Part shown: piece after piece, positions 1 through 8,689 of the stretch
How positions within the stretch are numbered: the first letter of the stretch is position 1
How the letters are laid out: every line of letters begins with the position of its first letter
Origin: Bradyrhizobium sp. 199
GTDB lineage: Bacteria; Pseudomonadota; Alphaproteobacteria; Rhizobiales; Xanthobacteraceae
Reading direction: 5' to 3'
DNA length: 64,000 nucleotides
Assembly (NCBI RefSeq): GCF_023073355.1
Contig: NZ_JADPJI010000005.1
Location: 2,170,001 to 2,234,000 of the forward strand
Notes under the pieces: model-generated
The model's input: only the letters and a program-made list of their open reading frames with translations
Databases searched by the model: none
Told to the model about the DNA's origin: nothing
Made by a program: the position numbers and the translations under genes

Positions 1-2
1 TC

Positions 3-620
3 CTCAGCAATCTGTTCGGCGGCAACAACGCGGGCAATCCGCAAGGCGTGCCGCCCTCCGATCTCGGGCCGCCATCCGGCACCTACCGCACCGTGTGCGT
101 GCGCACCTGCGACGGCGCTTATTTCCCGGTCTCGTTTGCCACGGTGCCGGCGCGCTTCCCCGACGACGAGAAGACCTGCAAGGCGCTCTGCCCGGCCGCG
201 GAAGCCGTGCTCTACACCCATCGCAATCCCGGCGAAGACATGAACTCCGCGGTCTCGATCGGCGGCCAGCCCTACACGGCGCTCCCGACCGCGTTCAAAT
301 TCCGCAGCGAGTTCAACCCGTCCTGCTCCTGCAAGGCCGCAGGACAGACCTGGGCGGACGCCCTGAAGTCCGCGGACGACAAGGCGTCGGCCGAGCAGCA
401 GGGCGATATCATCGTCACAGAGGAGAGCGCCAAGAAGATGCAGCAGCAGCGGCTCAACAAGGGCACGCCTGCGAATGCCAAGAAGGGCGCAGCTCCCGCG
501 CCGACGACAGCGAATGCACCGGCTGCGACACCGCCCGCGGACGCAGGCACCACGGCCAACTCCGAGAACAAGCCGATCCGTTCGGTTGGCCCGAGCTTCC
601 TGCCGCAGCAGCAGAAGTAG
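3..620 (+). CDS. DUF2865 domain protein (5' end outside window)
   Basis: The reading frame is open from the first bases of the window, so the gene begins upstream and only its C-terminal part is seen; GTG 48 is an internal codon. The core carries the cysteine-rich DUF2865 pattern: VCVRTCDGAYFPVSF, then CKALCP and CSCKAAGQTWADAL. It also has the DDEKTCKALCPAAEAVLY stretch typical of this family in Bradyrhizobium and its relatives. The tail is low-complexity Ala/Pro/Gln-rich. Family members are usually exported proteins of unknown function; a signal peptide, if present, would lie outside the window. Confidence 0.8.
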   Translation, partial: LSNLFGGNNAGNPQGVPPSDLGPPSGTYRTVCVRTCDGAYFPVSFATVPARFPDDEKTCKALCPAAEAVLYTHRNPGEDMNSAVSIGGQPYTALPTAFKFRSEFNPSCSCKAAGQTWADALKSADDKASAEQQGDIIVTEESAKKMQQQRLNKGTPANAKKGAAPAPTTANAPAATPPADAGTTANSENKPIRSVGPSFLPQQQK

Positions 621-648
621 TTTCTGCATCGCGCCCACCGGCGGTGTT

Positions 649-800
649 CCTTCTCCCCTTGCGGGAGAAGGTGGCGCGAAGCGCCGGATGAGGAGTTCTA
701 TCCGCGCTCACTTGTGTACATGAGTCCGCGGAGAGAACCCCTCACCCGACTGAGTTCGTTTCGACGGCAGTGCTGCCCTCTCCCGCAAGGGGCGAGGGCA
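649..800. repeat. Intergenic inverted repeat pair (palindromic element)
   Basis: Between the DUF2865 gene and nadE there are two short hairpins. The first has arms CCTTCTCCC (649-657) and GGGAGAAGG (663-671). The second, near 775-799, contains CTCTCCCGCAAGGGGCGAGG. The two are inverted with respect to each other: GATGAGG on the left, CCCCTCACCC on the right. The whole can therefore fold as one long imperfect stem. Such elements are common between genes in Bradyrhizobium and Rhodopseudomonas. Here it lies between the 3' ends of convergent genes and could act as a terminator. Confidence 0.7.
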
Positions 801-855
801 CAATAGCACCCCTCTCGCTCGCGGATCCGGAAGTAATCGCAAAAGCCAGCCTGCC

Positions 856-2613
856 CTACCCCTCGAACGCGTCGATCGACGCTTTGCTCCCGCGCGACAC
901 CAGCGTCTCGTCCGGGGCGGCGAGCTGCTCGCCCTTGTCGCGAAAACGGTTGGTGATGGGATAGCGGCGGTCGCGGCCGAAATTCCTGGGTGTCACCTTC
1001 ACGCCGGGCGCGGCCTGGCGGCGCTTGTATTCGGCGACGTTGAGCAGATGGTCGATGCGGATGACCGTCTCGCGATCGAAGCCGGCGGCGATGATCTGAT
1101 CCAGCGGCTGCTCGCGCTCGACAAGTCGCTCCAGGATGGCATCGAGTACCTCGTAAGCCGGCAGCGAGTCCTGGTCCGTCTGGTTCTCGCGCAGCTCCGC
1201 GCTCGGCGGCCGCGTGATGATGTCGGGCGGAATCACCTCGCCGGCCGGTCCGAGCGCGCCGTCGGGCTTCCAGGAATTGCGCAAGCTCGCCAGCCGAAAC
1301 ACCTGCGTCTTGTAGATATCCTTGATCGGGTTGAAGCCGCCATTCATGTCGCCATAGAGCGTGGCGTAGCCGACCGACATTTCCGACTTGTTGCCTGTCG
1401 TCACCACCATCAGTCCGGTCTTGTTGGAGATCGCCATCAGCAGCGTACCGCGGGTGCGGGCCTGGAGGTTTTCCTCGGTGATATCAGGCGGCAGATTCTT
1501 GAAGAGGCCTGAGAGGATGGTCTCGAACCCGCTCACGGCTTCCGCGATCGGCAAGACCTCGTAGCGGATGCCGAGATGGCCGGCGAGCTCGCCGGCGTCC
1601 GCAATCGAGCTTGCCGCGGTGTAGCGGTAAGGCAGCATCACGCCGTGCACCTGATCGGCACCGAGCGCATCGACCGCGATCGCCGCGCACAGCGCGGAAT
1701 CGATGCCGCCGGAGATACCGAGCAGCACGCCGGGAAAGCCGTTCTTGGCGACATAGTCGCGCAAGCCCAGCACGCATGCGGCGTAATCGGCCTTGTCGCC
1801 CTCGATCTGCTCTGCAATGGGCCCCGCGCAACGCCAATCATCGCCATTCCGGGTAAAGCGCAGTGTGACGATGCTCTCTTCAAATGCCGGCAGTTGCGCC
1901 GCCAGCGAGAGGTCCCCGTTGAGCGCGAACGAGGCGCCGTCGAACACCAGCTCGTCCTGGCCGCAGACCTGGTTGAGATACACCAGCGGAAGCCCGCTCT
2001 CGGTCACGCGCGCCACGGCGACGGACAGGCGCACTTCGTTCTTGTCGCGGGCGTAAGGAGAGCCGTTCGGGACCAGAATGATCTCGGCGCCGGTCTCGGC
2101 CAGCGTCTCGACCACGTTCTCGTAGTCCGCGGACTCCTCCAGCCAGATGTCCTCGCAAATCGGCACACCGATGCGCACGCCGCGCACGGTCACGGGACCA
2201 GCGGCAGGGCCGCGTGCAAACAGCCGCTTCTCGTCGAACACGCCGTAGTTCGGCAGATTGCACTTGAAGCGCAAGCTCGCGATCCGGCCGCCATCGAGCA
2301 GCGCGCAGGCATTGTAGAGCTTGCCGTTCTCGACCCAGGGGGTGCCGACCAGCATGGCCGGGCCGCCATCGGCAGTCTCGCGCGCCAGCGCCTCGATCGC
2401 GGCGCGGCAGGCCGCCTGGAAGGCCGGCTTCTGCACGAGGTCTTCCGGCGGATAGCCTGTGATGTACAATTCCGGAAACAGCACGAGATCGGCGCCGTCG
2501 GCGATAGCTCGCGCGCGCGCCGAGCGTGCCTTGGCAGCGTTGCCCTCGATGTCGCCCATGGTCGGATTGAGCTGGGCGAGCGTGACCGCGAATGCGTTGA
2601 GACGTTCGGTCAT
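856..2613 (-). CDS. nadE: Glutamine-dependent NAD+ synthetase
   Basis: Makes NAD+ from deamido-NAD+, ATP and glutamine in the last step of NAD synthesis. This 585-residue protein is the two-domain form. The N-terminal nitrilase-like glutaminase has the expected triad E48 (FPELYITGYP), K117 and C153 (GVPICEDIW). The C-terminal synthetase has the ATP-pyrophosphatase loop SGGIDSA at residues 301-307 and the TTGNKSE motif. Length matches the bacterial glutaminase-fused family. It is followed on the same strand by no close gene; dgkA and the DAHP synthase lie upstream in the same direction, with 34 bases before this start. Confidence 0.95.
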   Translation of the reverse strand: MTERLNAFAVTLAQLNPTMGDIEGNAAKARSARARAIADGADLVLFPELYITGYPPEDLVQKPAFQAACRAAIEALARETADGGPAMLVGTPWVENGKLYNACALLDGGRIASLRFKCNLPNYGVFDEKRLFARGPAAGPVTVRGVRIGVPICEDIWLEESADYENVVETLAETGAEIILVPNGSPYARDKNEVRLSVAVARVTESGLPLVYLNQVCGQDELVFDGASFALNGDLSLAAQLPAFEESIVTLRFTRNGDDWRCAGPIAEQIEGDKADYAACVLGLRDYVAKNGFPGVLLGISGGIDSALCAAIAVDALGADQVHGVMLPYRYTAASSIADAGELAGHLGIRYEVLPIAEAVSGFETILSGLFKNLPPDITEENLQARTRGTLLMAISNKTGLMVVTTGNKSEMSVGYATLYGDMNGGFNPIKDIYKTQVFRLASLRNSWKPDGALGPAGEVIPPDIITRPPSAELRENQTDQDSLPAYEVLDAILERLVEREQPLDQIIAAGFDRETVIRIDHLLNVAEYKRRQAAPGVKVTPRNFGRDRRYPITNRFRDKGEQLAAPDETLVSRGSKASIDAFEG

Positions 2614-2647
2614 GGCGCTCCGATCCCCAAGCTAGAGGAACCCCAGG

Positions 2648-3001
2648 CTAGAGGAACCCCAGCCGCTCGATAATGGCGATAATCCAGAAGGCGCCGGCCA
2701 TCAACAGCGCCACGCCGACAGCGGCCGAGCCCATGTCCTTGACCCGGCCGATCTGCTTGTCGTGGTCCATAGTCAGGCGGTCGGCGAGTTTTTCGATCGA
2801 CGTGTTGAGCAGTTCGACCGTCAGCACGAAGGCGACGGCACAGACCAGTTCGACGGCCCGCATCGCGGTCGCGCCAACGAGCCAGGCGAGCGGCACCGAC
2901 AGCAGGAGCGCAAAGATCTCCTCGCGGATGGCCTGCTCCGATCGAAACGCAAAGGCCAGACCGTTACGGGAATTGATCGTGGCCTTCCAGATCCGCAGCA
3001 A
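2648..3001 (-). CDS. dgkA: Diacylglycerol kinase (DgkA, integral membrane)
   Basis: Small inner-membrane kinase that phosphorylates diacylglycerol to phosphatidate and recycles lipid from envelope glycan synthesis. It carries the DgkA signature around VELLNTSIEKLADRL, the NSRNGLAFAFRSEQAIREE N-terminus and three hydrophobic segments; 117 residues is the usual length. The frame is open further upstream, but that would overlap the DAHP synthase gene and read an Arg/Ser-rich shadow. TTG at 3001, four bases after the upstream TAA, gives the family N-terminus (LRIWKATINSRNG) and suggests translational coupling. Confidence 0.85.
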   Translation of the reverse strand: MLRIWKATINSRNGLAFAFRSEQAIREEIFALLLSVPLAWLVGATAMRAVELVCAVAFVLTVELLNTSIEKLADRLTMDHDKQIGRVKDMGSAAVGVALLMAGAFWIIAIIERLGFL

Positions 3002-3005
3002 GGTC

Positions 3006-4394
3006 TTAAAGCCCCGCTGCGACCGGCATCGGCTTGGGCTTGCCGGCGCGCTCCTGCTTGAGGAGCTCCGCGACCAGGAACGCCATGTCGATGGATTGCT
3101 CGGCATTGAGGCGGGGATCGCAGACCGTGTGGTAGCGGTCGTTGAGGTCCTCGTCCGTAATCGCGCGGGCGCCCCCGAGGCATTCGGTGACGTCCTGACC
3201 GGTCATCTCCAGATGCACGCCGCCGGCATGGGTGCCTTCGGCAGCGTGGACCGCAAAGAACGACTTCACTTCCGACAGGATGCGGTCAAACGGCCGGGTC
3301 TTGTAGCCCGACGTCGAGGTGATGGTGTTGCCGTGCATGGGATCGCAGGACCAGACCACCACCCGGCCTTCGCGCTTCACGGCGCGGACCATGTTCGGCA
3401 GATGCTCGCCGACCTTGTCCGAGCCGAAGCGGCCGATCAGCGTCAGCCGGCCCGGCTCATTGTCGGGATTGAGCACGTCGATCAGCTTCAGCAATTCGTC
3501 CGTCTTGAGCGACGGCCCGCACTTGAGCCCGATCGGATTCTTGATGCCGCGGAAATATTCGATATGGCCGTGATCGAGCTGGCGGGTGCGATCGCCGATC
3601 CAGATCATGTGGCCCGAAGTCGCGTACCAGTCGCCCGTGGTGGAATCGACGCGCGTCATGGCCTGCTCGTAGCCGAGCAGCAGCGCCTCGTGGCTGGTGT
3701 AGAAATCGGTGGCACGCAGCTCGGGATGAGCCTCGAGATCGAGGCCGCAGGCGCGCATGAAGTTCAGCGCGTCCGAAATGCGGTCGGCCAATTCCTTGTA
3801 GCGGCGGGACTGCGGCGAATCCTTCAGGAAGCCGAGCATCCATTGATGCACGCTGCCGAGATTGGCGTAGCCGCCGGTGGCGAAGGCGCGCAGCAGGTTC
3901 AGCGTCGCGGCCGACTGGCGATAGGCCATCAGCTGGCGCTGCGGATCCGGCACGCGCGCTTCCTTGGTGAAGGCGATGTCGTTGACGATGTCGCCACGAT
4001 AGCTCGGCAACTCGATGCCATCAATCTTCTCGGTCGGTGACGACCGCGGCTTTGCGAACTGGCCGGCGACGCGGCCGACCTTCACCACCGGCACCGCGCC
4101 GGCATAGGTCAGCACCACCGCCATCTGCAGCAGCACGCGGAAGAAATCGCGGATGTTGTTGGCGCCGTGCTCGGCAAAGCTCTCGGCACAGTCGCCGCCC
4201 TGGAGCAGGAACGCTTCGCCCGCCGCAACGCGGCCCAGGGCCTTCTTCAGATTGCGCGCCTCGCCCGCGAACACCAGCGGCGGAAAGGTCGCAAGCTGCG
4301 CCTCGACGTCGGCCAGGACCTTGGCGTCGGGATAGTCGGGCACCTGGAGCACCGGCTTGCTGCGCCAGGACTCGGGCGTCCACCGCTCGGACAT
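3006..4394 (-). CDS. aroG: Class II 3-deoxy-7-phosphoheptulonate (DAHP) synthase
   Basis: Condenses phosphoenolpyruvate and erythrose 4-phosphate to DAHP, the entry to the shikimate pathway. It is the plant-like class II type of about 460 residues, not the short AroFGH type. Recognisable blocks are the N-terminal WTPESWRSKPVLQVPDYP, FLLQGGDCAESFAEH, RVGRVAGQFAKPRS, and the metal and substrate region WSCDPMHGNT followed by GGVHLEMTGQDVTEC. An upstream in-frame codon at 4424 is possible, but ATG 4394 is preceded by GGAGA and yields the normal N-terminus. The divergent hydrolase gene starts 180 bases away. Confidence 0.95.
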   Translation of the reverse strand: MSERWTPESWRSKPVLQVPDYPDAKVLADVEAQLATFPPLVFAGEARNLKKALGRVAAGEAFLLQGGDCAESFAEHGANNIRDFFRVLLQMAVVLTYAGAVPVVKVGRVAGQFAKPRSSPTEKIDGIELPSYRGDIVNDIAFTKEARVPDPQRQLMAYRQSAATLNLLRAFATGGYANLGSVHQWMLGFLKDSPQSRRYKELADRISDALNFMRACGLDLEAHPELRATDFYTSHEALLLGYEQAMTRVDSTTGDWYATSGHMIWIGDRTRQLDHGHIEYFRGIKNPIGLKCGPSLKTDELLKLIDVLNPDNEPGRLTLIGRFGSDKVGEHLPNMVRAVKREGRVVVWSCDPMHGNTITSTSGYKTRPFDRILSEVKSFFAVHAAEGTHAGGVHLEMTGQDVTECLGGARAITDEDLNDRYHTVCDPRLNAEQSIDMAFLVAELLKQERAGKPKPMPVAAGL

Positions 4395-4573
4395 CGCAAT
4401 CTCTCCGTGAAGCAAAAAGTGCAACCTGATCTGTGGGTTGCGAGGGCCGCCTTATACACAGGCTGGCCCCGCCCCGCCAGTTGTAAATCCATTCGGCCCT
4501 GCAAACCCTTGCGGGGAAAGCCAAATTCGCATTTGCTGGGCGGGCGAGGAAATTGGCAGGATACCTTGCGCCC

Positions 4574-5470
4574 ATGGATGCGGCACTGGACGACGTTTTC
4601 ATCGACGAGATCAGCTTCCCGGCGACCGACGGGTATGCGCTGACCGGCACCCTGTTCCTGCCGCGCGGCACCAAGCGCCATGCGGTGCTGATCAATTCGG
4701 CCACCGCCGTCCCGCGCAAAATCTACCGCGGCTTTGCCTCCTATCTCGCCCATCGCGGCTGTGCGGTCCTGACCTACGACTATCGCGGCATCGGCGATTC
4801 CCGGCTGCCGGCGATGGTCGGCTACAACCAGCCGAAATCCCTGGTCGGGTTCAAGGCATCGATGTCGGACTGGGCCGCGCTCGACGTCACCGCGGCGGTG
4901 CGTTGGATGCGTGAGCGGTATCATGGGCTGGAGCTCGCCTATGTCGGCCATTCCTTCGGCGGCCAGGCCCTGGGGCTGATCGCGAACAACACGGACATCT
5001 CACGCGCCGCATTCGTGGCCTCGCAGGCCGCGACCTGGCGGCTGATGAGCTCGCCGGAAAAATATCGCGTCTTCGCCTTCATGAACTTTGTCGGCGTGCC
5101 GCTGGTCCACGCGCTCGGTTATGCGCCGGGTTGGGCCGGCGTCGGCGAGGATTTGCCCAAGGGCGTTTTCCTGCAATGGGCCGAGTGGGTCTCGAACCCC
5201 CGCTATCTCTTCGATTCAAAACTGCCGGCGCTGGAGAATTTCGCGCACTTCAAGGGCGAGCTGCGGGCGCTGTGCTTCTCCGACGATCCCTGGGCGACGC
5301 GGCCGGCGGTCGAGCTGCTCACGAGCGGGTTCACTGCGATCAAGCCGGAGGTGCTCAACGTCAAGCCGTCCGATGTCGGCGCCAAGGCGATTGGCCATTT
5401 CGGCTTCTTCCGCCCCGATCACCGCGACACGCTGTGGCGCGGCGTCGCGGAGTGGATTCAGGGCGAGTGA
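4574..5470 (+). CDS. Alpha/beta hydrolase
   Basis: A 298-residue alpha/beta hydrolase of the COG4757-like type. The nucleophile elbow GHSFGG places Ser127 as the catalytic residue counted from ATG 4574; the oxyanion and cap region YDYRGIGDSR and the late FGFFRPDHRDTLW block, probably carrying the catalytic His, are present. Substrate is not predictable. A TTG at 4553 would add seven residues, but ATG 4574 begins closer to the conserved start of the fold. It is divergent from the DAHP synthase gene and ends four bases from the convergent small gene that follows. Confidence 0.85.
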   Translation: MDAALDDVFIDEISFPATDGYALTGTLFLPRGTKRHAVLINSATAVPRKIYRGFASYLAHRGCAVLTYDYRGIGDSRLPAMVGYNQPKSLVGFKASMSDWAALDVTAAVRWMRERYHGLELAYVGHSFGGQALGLIANNTDISRAAFVASQAATWRLMSSPEKYRVFAFMNFVGVPLVHALGYAPGWAGVGEDLPKGVFLQWAEWVSNPRYLFDSKLPALENFAHFKGELRALCFSDDPWATRPAVELLTSGFTAIKPEVLNVKPSDVGAKAIGHFGFFRPDHRDTLWRGVAEWIQGE

Positions 5471-5474
5471 GGCC

Positions 5475-5738
5475 TCAGCGAATGATCGTCGTCAAAGACG
5501 AGTAGCGCTTGTTCGGCTTGGCTTCACCCGGCGCGAATTGCGCAAAGGCATCGTTGACGCGGACCGCCGGCGGCGTGCTGCTCGCAAAGCGGAATTCCTT
5601 CGGCCGCGGCGCGTAGAAGCTGGCGCGGTAATAGGCGTCGTCGAAGCGTGCCTCGCCGACCCCGAACAATGCGTCGCAAACGAACAGGAGCGCGTAGACT
5701 CCCGCGACCGCAGCGACGACCTCCTTGAGAACAGACAT
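5475..5738 (-). CDS. Small hypothetical membrane-anchored protein
   Basis: An 87-residue protein with one N-terminal hydrophobic segment (VVAAVAGVYALLFVCDALFG) that could be an uncleaved anchor or signal peptide. A polar tail rich in aromatic and charged residues follows. ATG 5738 is chosen because AAGGGGG lies eight bases upstream; the longer frame upstream is not supported. I do not recognise the family. It ends four bases from the convergent hydrolase gene. Confidence 0.65.
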   Translation of the reverse strand: MSVLKEVVAAVAGVYALLFVCDALFGVGEARFDDAYYRASFYAPRPKEFRFASSTPPAVRVNDAFAQFAPGEAKPNKRYSSLTTIIR

Positions 5739-5862
5739 TCTGATGCCCCCTTTTGCGGAAGCATGCACGCCGGTTCCAAAGCCCTGGTTTAAGAGCGCGC
5801 GGTTCTTGTCCGCAGGGTTTGCCGCCGCTGAGCGGATTGCGGACAATTTTATCAATCCGCGC

Positions 5863-6444
5863 TCAGCCGTGTCCGGCCTGGTTGCGCTGGCCGCTCTCAC
5901 TGAGGCGGTCGACCCAGGCGATGCCGATTGCGGAGACGATGAAGGTCAGGTGGATCAGCACCTGCCACATCACGCCAGTCTCCGTGAAATTGCTGCGCGT
6001 GGTGCCGAGATTACCGGCCTCGATGAAAGTCCTGAGCAGCGAGATCGAGGAAATGCCGATGATCGCCATCGCGAGCTTGATCTTGAGCACGCTGGCATTG
6101 ACATGGCTCAGCCATTCCGGCTCGTCAGGATGGCCGGTCAGGTTCAGGCGGGAGACGAAGGTCTCGTAGCCGCCGACAATGACCATGATCAAAAGGTTCG
6201 AGATCATGACGACGTCGATCAGCCCGAGCACGACCAGCATGATCTGCTGCTCGCTGGCGTCGAACGAGTGCGCAACCAGGTGCCAGAGCTCTTTCAGGAA
6301 CAGCAGCACATAGACGGCCTGCGCGACGATCAGGCCGATATAGAGCGGCACTTGCAGCCAACGCGAGCCAAAGATGAGCTGGGCGAAGAGGCCGAGGCGC
6401 GGCGGCACGGCCTCCGCCGAAGGTGCTTTGGGTTCGGACGTCAT
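5863..6444 (-). CDS. UPF0114 / YqhA family membrane protein
   Basis: A 193-residue inner-membrane protein of the YqhA (UPF0114, TIGR00645) family, function unknown. Four hydrophobic segments are visible (around WLQVPLYIGLIVAQAVYVLLF, VLGLIDVVMISNLLIMVIVGG, IKLAMAIIGISSISLL and VLIHLTFIVSAIGIAWVD), plus the family block NLTGHPDEPEWLSHVNASVLKIK (here split over the second loop). The start at 6444 follows CCGGAG. It lies 33 bases downstream of the TerC gene on the same strand, so the two are probably co-transcribed. Confidence 0.9.
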   Translation of the reverse strand: MTSEPKAPSAEAVPPRLGLFAQLIFGSRWLQVPLYIGLIVAQAVYVLLFLKELWHLVAHSFDASEQQIMLVVLGLIDVVMISNLLIMVIVGGYETFVSRLNLTGHPDEPEWLSHVNASVLKIKLAMAIIGISSISLLRTFIEAGNLGTTRSNFTETGVMWQVLIHLTFIVSAIGIAWVDRLSESGQRNQAGHG

Positions 6445-6477
6445 GAATCACTCCGGAATGCGGGAAGAGCTGTCGCG

Positions 6478-7113
6478 TCAGAGACTCGCGATGACGGGAG
6501 CGAGTTCCACCGAGCCCCGATAGATCATCTCGAACGCGACGTAAATGATGATGGCGAGACCGACATAGGCGATCCAGCGCTGTTTCTGGAGCACGCGACC
6601 GAGCAGATCGGCGGCGATGCCCATCATTGCGACCGACAGCAACAGGCCGAAAGCGAGGATGTAGGGATGCTCGCGCGCTGCGCCCGCGACCGCGAGCACG
6701 TTGTCGAGCGACATCGAAACGTCGGCGGCGACGATCTGCACCGCCGCCTGGCCGAAGGTCTTCTGCTGCACGGGAGCAGCACCCGCGCCCGCATGGCCGA
6801 ATGCGAGCTGCTTCGAATGCGCGGACTGCTCGCGCAGCTCGCGCCACATCTTCCAGCACACCCAGAGCAGCAGCACGCCGCCTGCGAGCAACAGGCCGAT
6901 CACCTGCAGGAGTTGGGTTGCGACGCCGGCGAAGACGATGCGGAGCACAGTGGCGGCGGCGATGCCGACGATGATGGCCCGGCGACGCTGCTCGGCCGGC
7001 AGCCCCGCAGCGGCAAGGCCGATAACCACGGCGTTGTCGCCGGCGAGCACGAGGTCGATCAGGATGACCTGAAGCAGCGCGGTCAGGGCCTCGGAGGTGA
7101 TGAATTCAGTCAT
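6478..7113 (-). CDS. TerC family integral membrane protein
   Basis: A 211-residue TerC-family membrane protein. It has the characteristic acidic-in-membrane motifs LIDLVLAGDNAVVIGLA at the N-terminus and ADVSMSLDNVLAVAGAA in the second half; in this family they are thought to bind a divalent metal for export. It is the short YjbE-type form. It sits third in a same-strand run TerB, small membrane protein, TerC, UPF0114, with only six bases to the gene upstream. Annotation as tellurite resistance is historical; manganese or other metal export is at least as likely. Confidence 0.9.
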   Translation of the reverse strand: MTEFITSEALTALLQVILIDLVLAGDNAVVIGLAAAGLPAEQRRRAIIVGIAAATVLRIVFAGVATQLLQVIGLLLAGGVLLLWVCWKMWRELREQSAHSKQLAFGHAGAGAAPVQQKTFGQAAVQIVAADVSMSLDNVLAVAGAAREHPYILAFGLLLSVAMMGIAADLLGRVLQKQRWIAYVGLAIIIYVAFEMIYRGSVELAPVIASL

Positions 7114-7119
7114 GAGGGA

Positions 7120-7473
7120 TCATTTTTTCGGTACAGACGGATCGAGCCAATGGGGCTTCTTCCGCTCGACCCAGTCCAGGACTTTCGAACGTGAGGAACG
7201 CAGCGCAGGCACGTCTTCGGCAAGCAGCGCAAGGCCGAGCGGCAGCATCCAAACGCCGAGAATCGGCAGGAAGGAAAGCACGCCGCCGACGATGAGCAGC
7301 GCGCCCGAGGGAATCCGCACCCAGCGGCTTGACGGTTTGAGCAGATAGGTGACGGTGTCACCCACGCGCGGCGGCAGTCGATCGACGAGCTTGTCGAGGC
7401 GCGGGTCACCACCGGCCATCTCGCTGGCGCGGCCCGCAACCTCCTTCGTAGGCTCGTTCGATGCTGCCCTCAT
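7120..7473 (-). CDS. Small membrane protein in the TerB/TerC cluster
   Basis: A 117-residue protein with a polar N-terminus (GDPRLDKLVDRLPPRVGDTVTYL) and two adjacent hydrophobic segments (IPSGALLIVGGVLSFLP and GVWMLPLGLALLAEDVP). A basic tail containing Trp follows. I do not recognise a named domain. The second segment carries an acidic pair (AEDVP) inside a hydrophobic stretch. It starts two bases after the TerB stop and ends six bases before TerC, so it is embedded in the operon and probably acts with them. Confidence 0.75.
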   Translation of the reverse strand: MRAASNEPTKEVAGRASEMAGGDPRLDKLVDRLPPRVGDTVTYLLKPSSRWVRIPSGALLIVGGVLSFLPILGVWMLPLGLALLAEDVPALRSSRSKVLDWVERKKPHWLDPSVPKK

Positions 7474-7475
7474 GC

Positions 7476-7949
7476 TTACTCCTCTGTGGCCATGTGCCGT
7501 TCAGTGCGCCCCCTATCCGACACGACCGGCTTTGCGCGCGGCAGCACCAGGGTCAGCAAGCGCAACAATTTGATCGCCTGCACTTCATGGGGATGGACGT
7601 CCTCATCCGCCGCAGCAACGCGCTCCGACAGCTCCATCAGATGGGACGAGAGCGGCAGATTTGAAACCGGCCGCAGCGTGTCGATCACGACATTGGCAAA
7701 ATCCGGTTCCTCGAGCCGTTCGGCGAGTTCATCGAACATCGCATAGAGCCGTTCATCCGGAATGTGCGGCGCCAGCTTGCGATCCCTGATGAAACGGATC
7801 ACCTCGTCACGCTCGACCGGCGAAACGCGCCGGTCGGCAACCGCAACCAGCGCACCCACGATCACCAAGGCGACCGCAGCCTGCTCGTTCAGGCTGGACG
7901 GTTCCGTGATCTCGATCTCGATCGTATCTGTAGATTTGGCGGCAGACAT
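7476..7949 (-). CDS. TerB family tellurite resistance protein
   Basis: A 157-residue cytoplasmic protein with the helical TerB domain: EQAAVALVIVGALVAVADRRVSPVERDEVIRFI, followed by the second repeat with LMELSERVAAADEDVHPHEVQ. Both acidic metal-site turns (ADRRVSPVE and ADEDVHPHE) are visible. ATG 7949 is preceded by GGGAGC; the frame extends further upstream but that part is Arg/Pro-rich shadow. First gene of the TerB - membrane protein - TerC - UPF0114 run, which supports a joint role at the membrane in metal or oxyanion stress. Confidence 0.85.
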   Translation of the reverse strand: MSAAKSTDTIEIEITEPSSLNEQAAVALVIVGALVAVADRRVSPVERDEVIRFIRDRKLAPHIPDERLYAMFDELAERLEEPDFANVVIDTLRPVSNLPLSSHLMELSERVAAADEDVHPHEVQAIKLLRLLTLVLPRAKPVVSDRGRTERHMATEE

Positions 7950-8218
7950 CGTTGCTCCCTTAACTTGCGAAATGACCGCACGGAGCTGCGATGGAGGACG
8001 AATGGTCGGAGGGAACGAACAGGGGCCCGACGATCGGCCAATCCATCGCATTCGCGCGGGACAGGTCATCCGACATCACGAGGTTTGCCGACATTGTCGG
8101 CGTCCTCGCCAGAGGGGCCCGGATTCTTGTTCGCTCCAGACATAGCGGCGGGTCTGTCGGAATCAAGGCGGCACCACTGCGACCAGCCGCCGCATCGGTT
8201 CCAGGTTGGCGGATTTGG

Positions 8219-8565
8219 TTAAACGTTCGTGCGAGGCCCGACCAGATGCGCACGCGACGGCGCAGGATCGAAACCCGCCGCCTTGCGTCTCGTGCGTCAC
8301 CAATCCGTCGCGAAATTCCATGATGCTTACAAGTAGGACGGCACCCCGTCATAGGTCAGTACGAACTCGCTCACCCAGAGATCGCCGCCACCGACGATAC
8401 GCCGGACCGTGAAGGTCTTCTTGTTCGGCTGCAGGAGGCGGCTCTCCTGAATGTTCCTGCGCCGCGGATCCGCTCGCCCGATTGCGAATAGTCGAGTAAC
8501 GCGTCATCGCGACAGACGTCATGCTCGGCCTCGAAATCATCCGCGTCCGAAGCACAGTCACCGAC
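8219..8565 (-). pseudogene. Decayed SnoaL-like (NTF2 fold) protein gene
   Basis: Reading the minus strand and switching frame, the pieces of one SnoaL-like nuclear-transport-factor-2 fold protein appear in order. They are LLDYSQSGERIRG near 8480, then FTVRRIVGGGDLWVSEF and LTYDGVPSYL ending in a TAG/TAA-type stop near 8329. Next come SIMEFRDGLVTHETQ and finally GFDPAPSRAHLV up to TAA 8219-8221. At least three frame changes or stops separate them, so the gene is dead. The flanks 7950-8218 and 8566-8689 hold only promoter-sized spacers and no other supported gene. Confidence 0.7.
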
Positions 8566-8689
8566 GCACCAGATCCGCTCGACGCACCCGCAGACGGAAA
8601 CGTCCTGATCTGTTGCTCACGGCCAAAAGGCGACGTCGTGGTGGATCTGTAAAGGTATCCTCACGCATCCAACGACAAGGGAGACTCAA

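Noticed and set aside
649..800. Possible CRISPR-like repeats
   Set aside because: Only two inverted copies, no regular spacers; it is an intergenic palindrome.
1576..2673. 365-residue plus-strand frame opposite nadE
   Set aside because: No family content, Arg/Ala/His-rich shadow of nadE.
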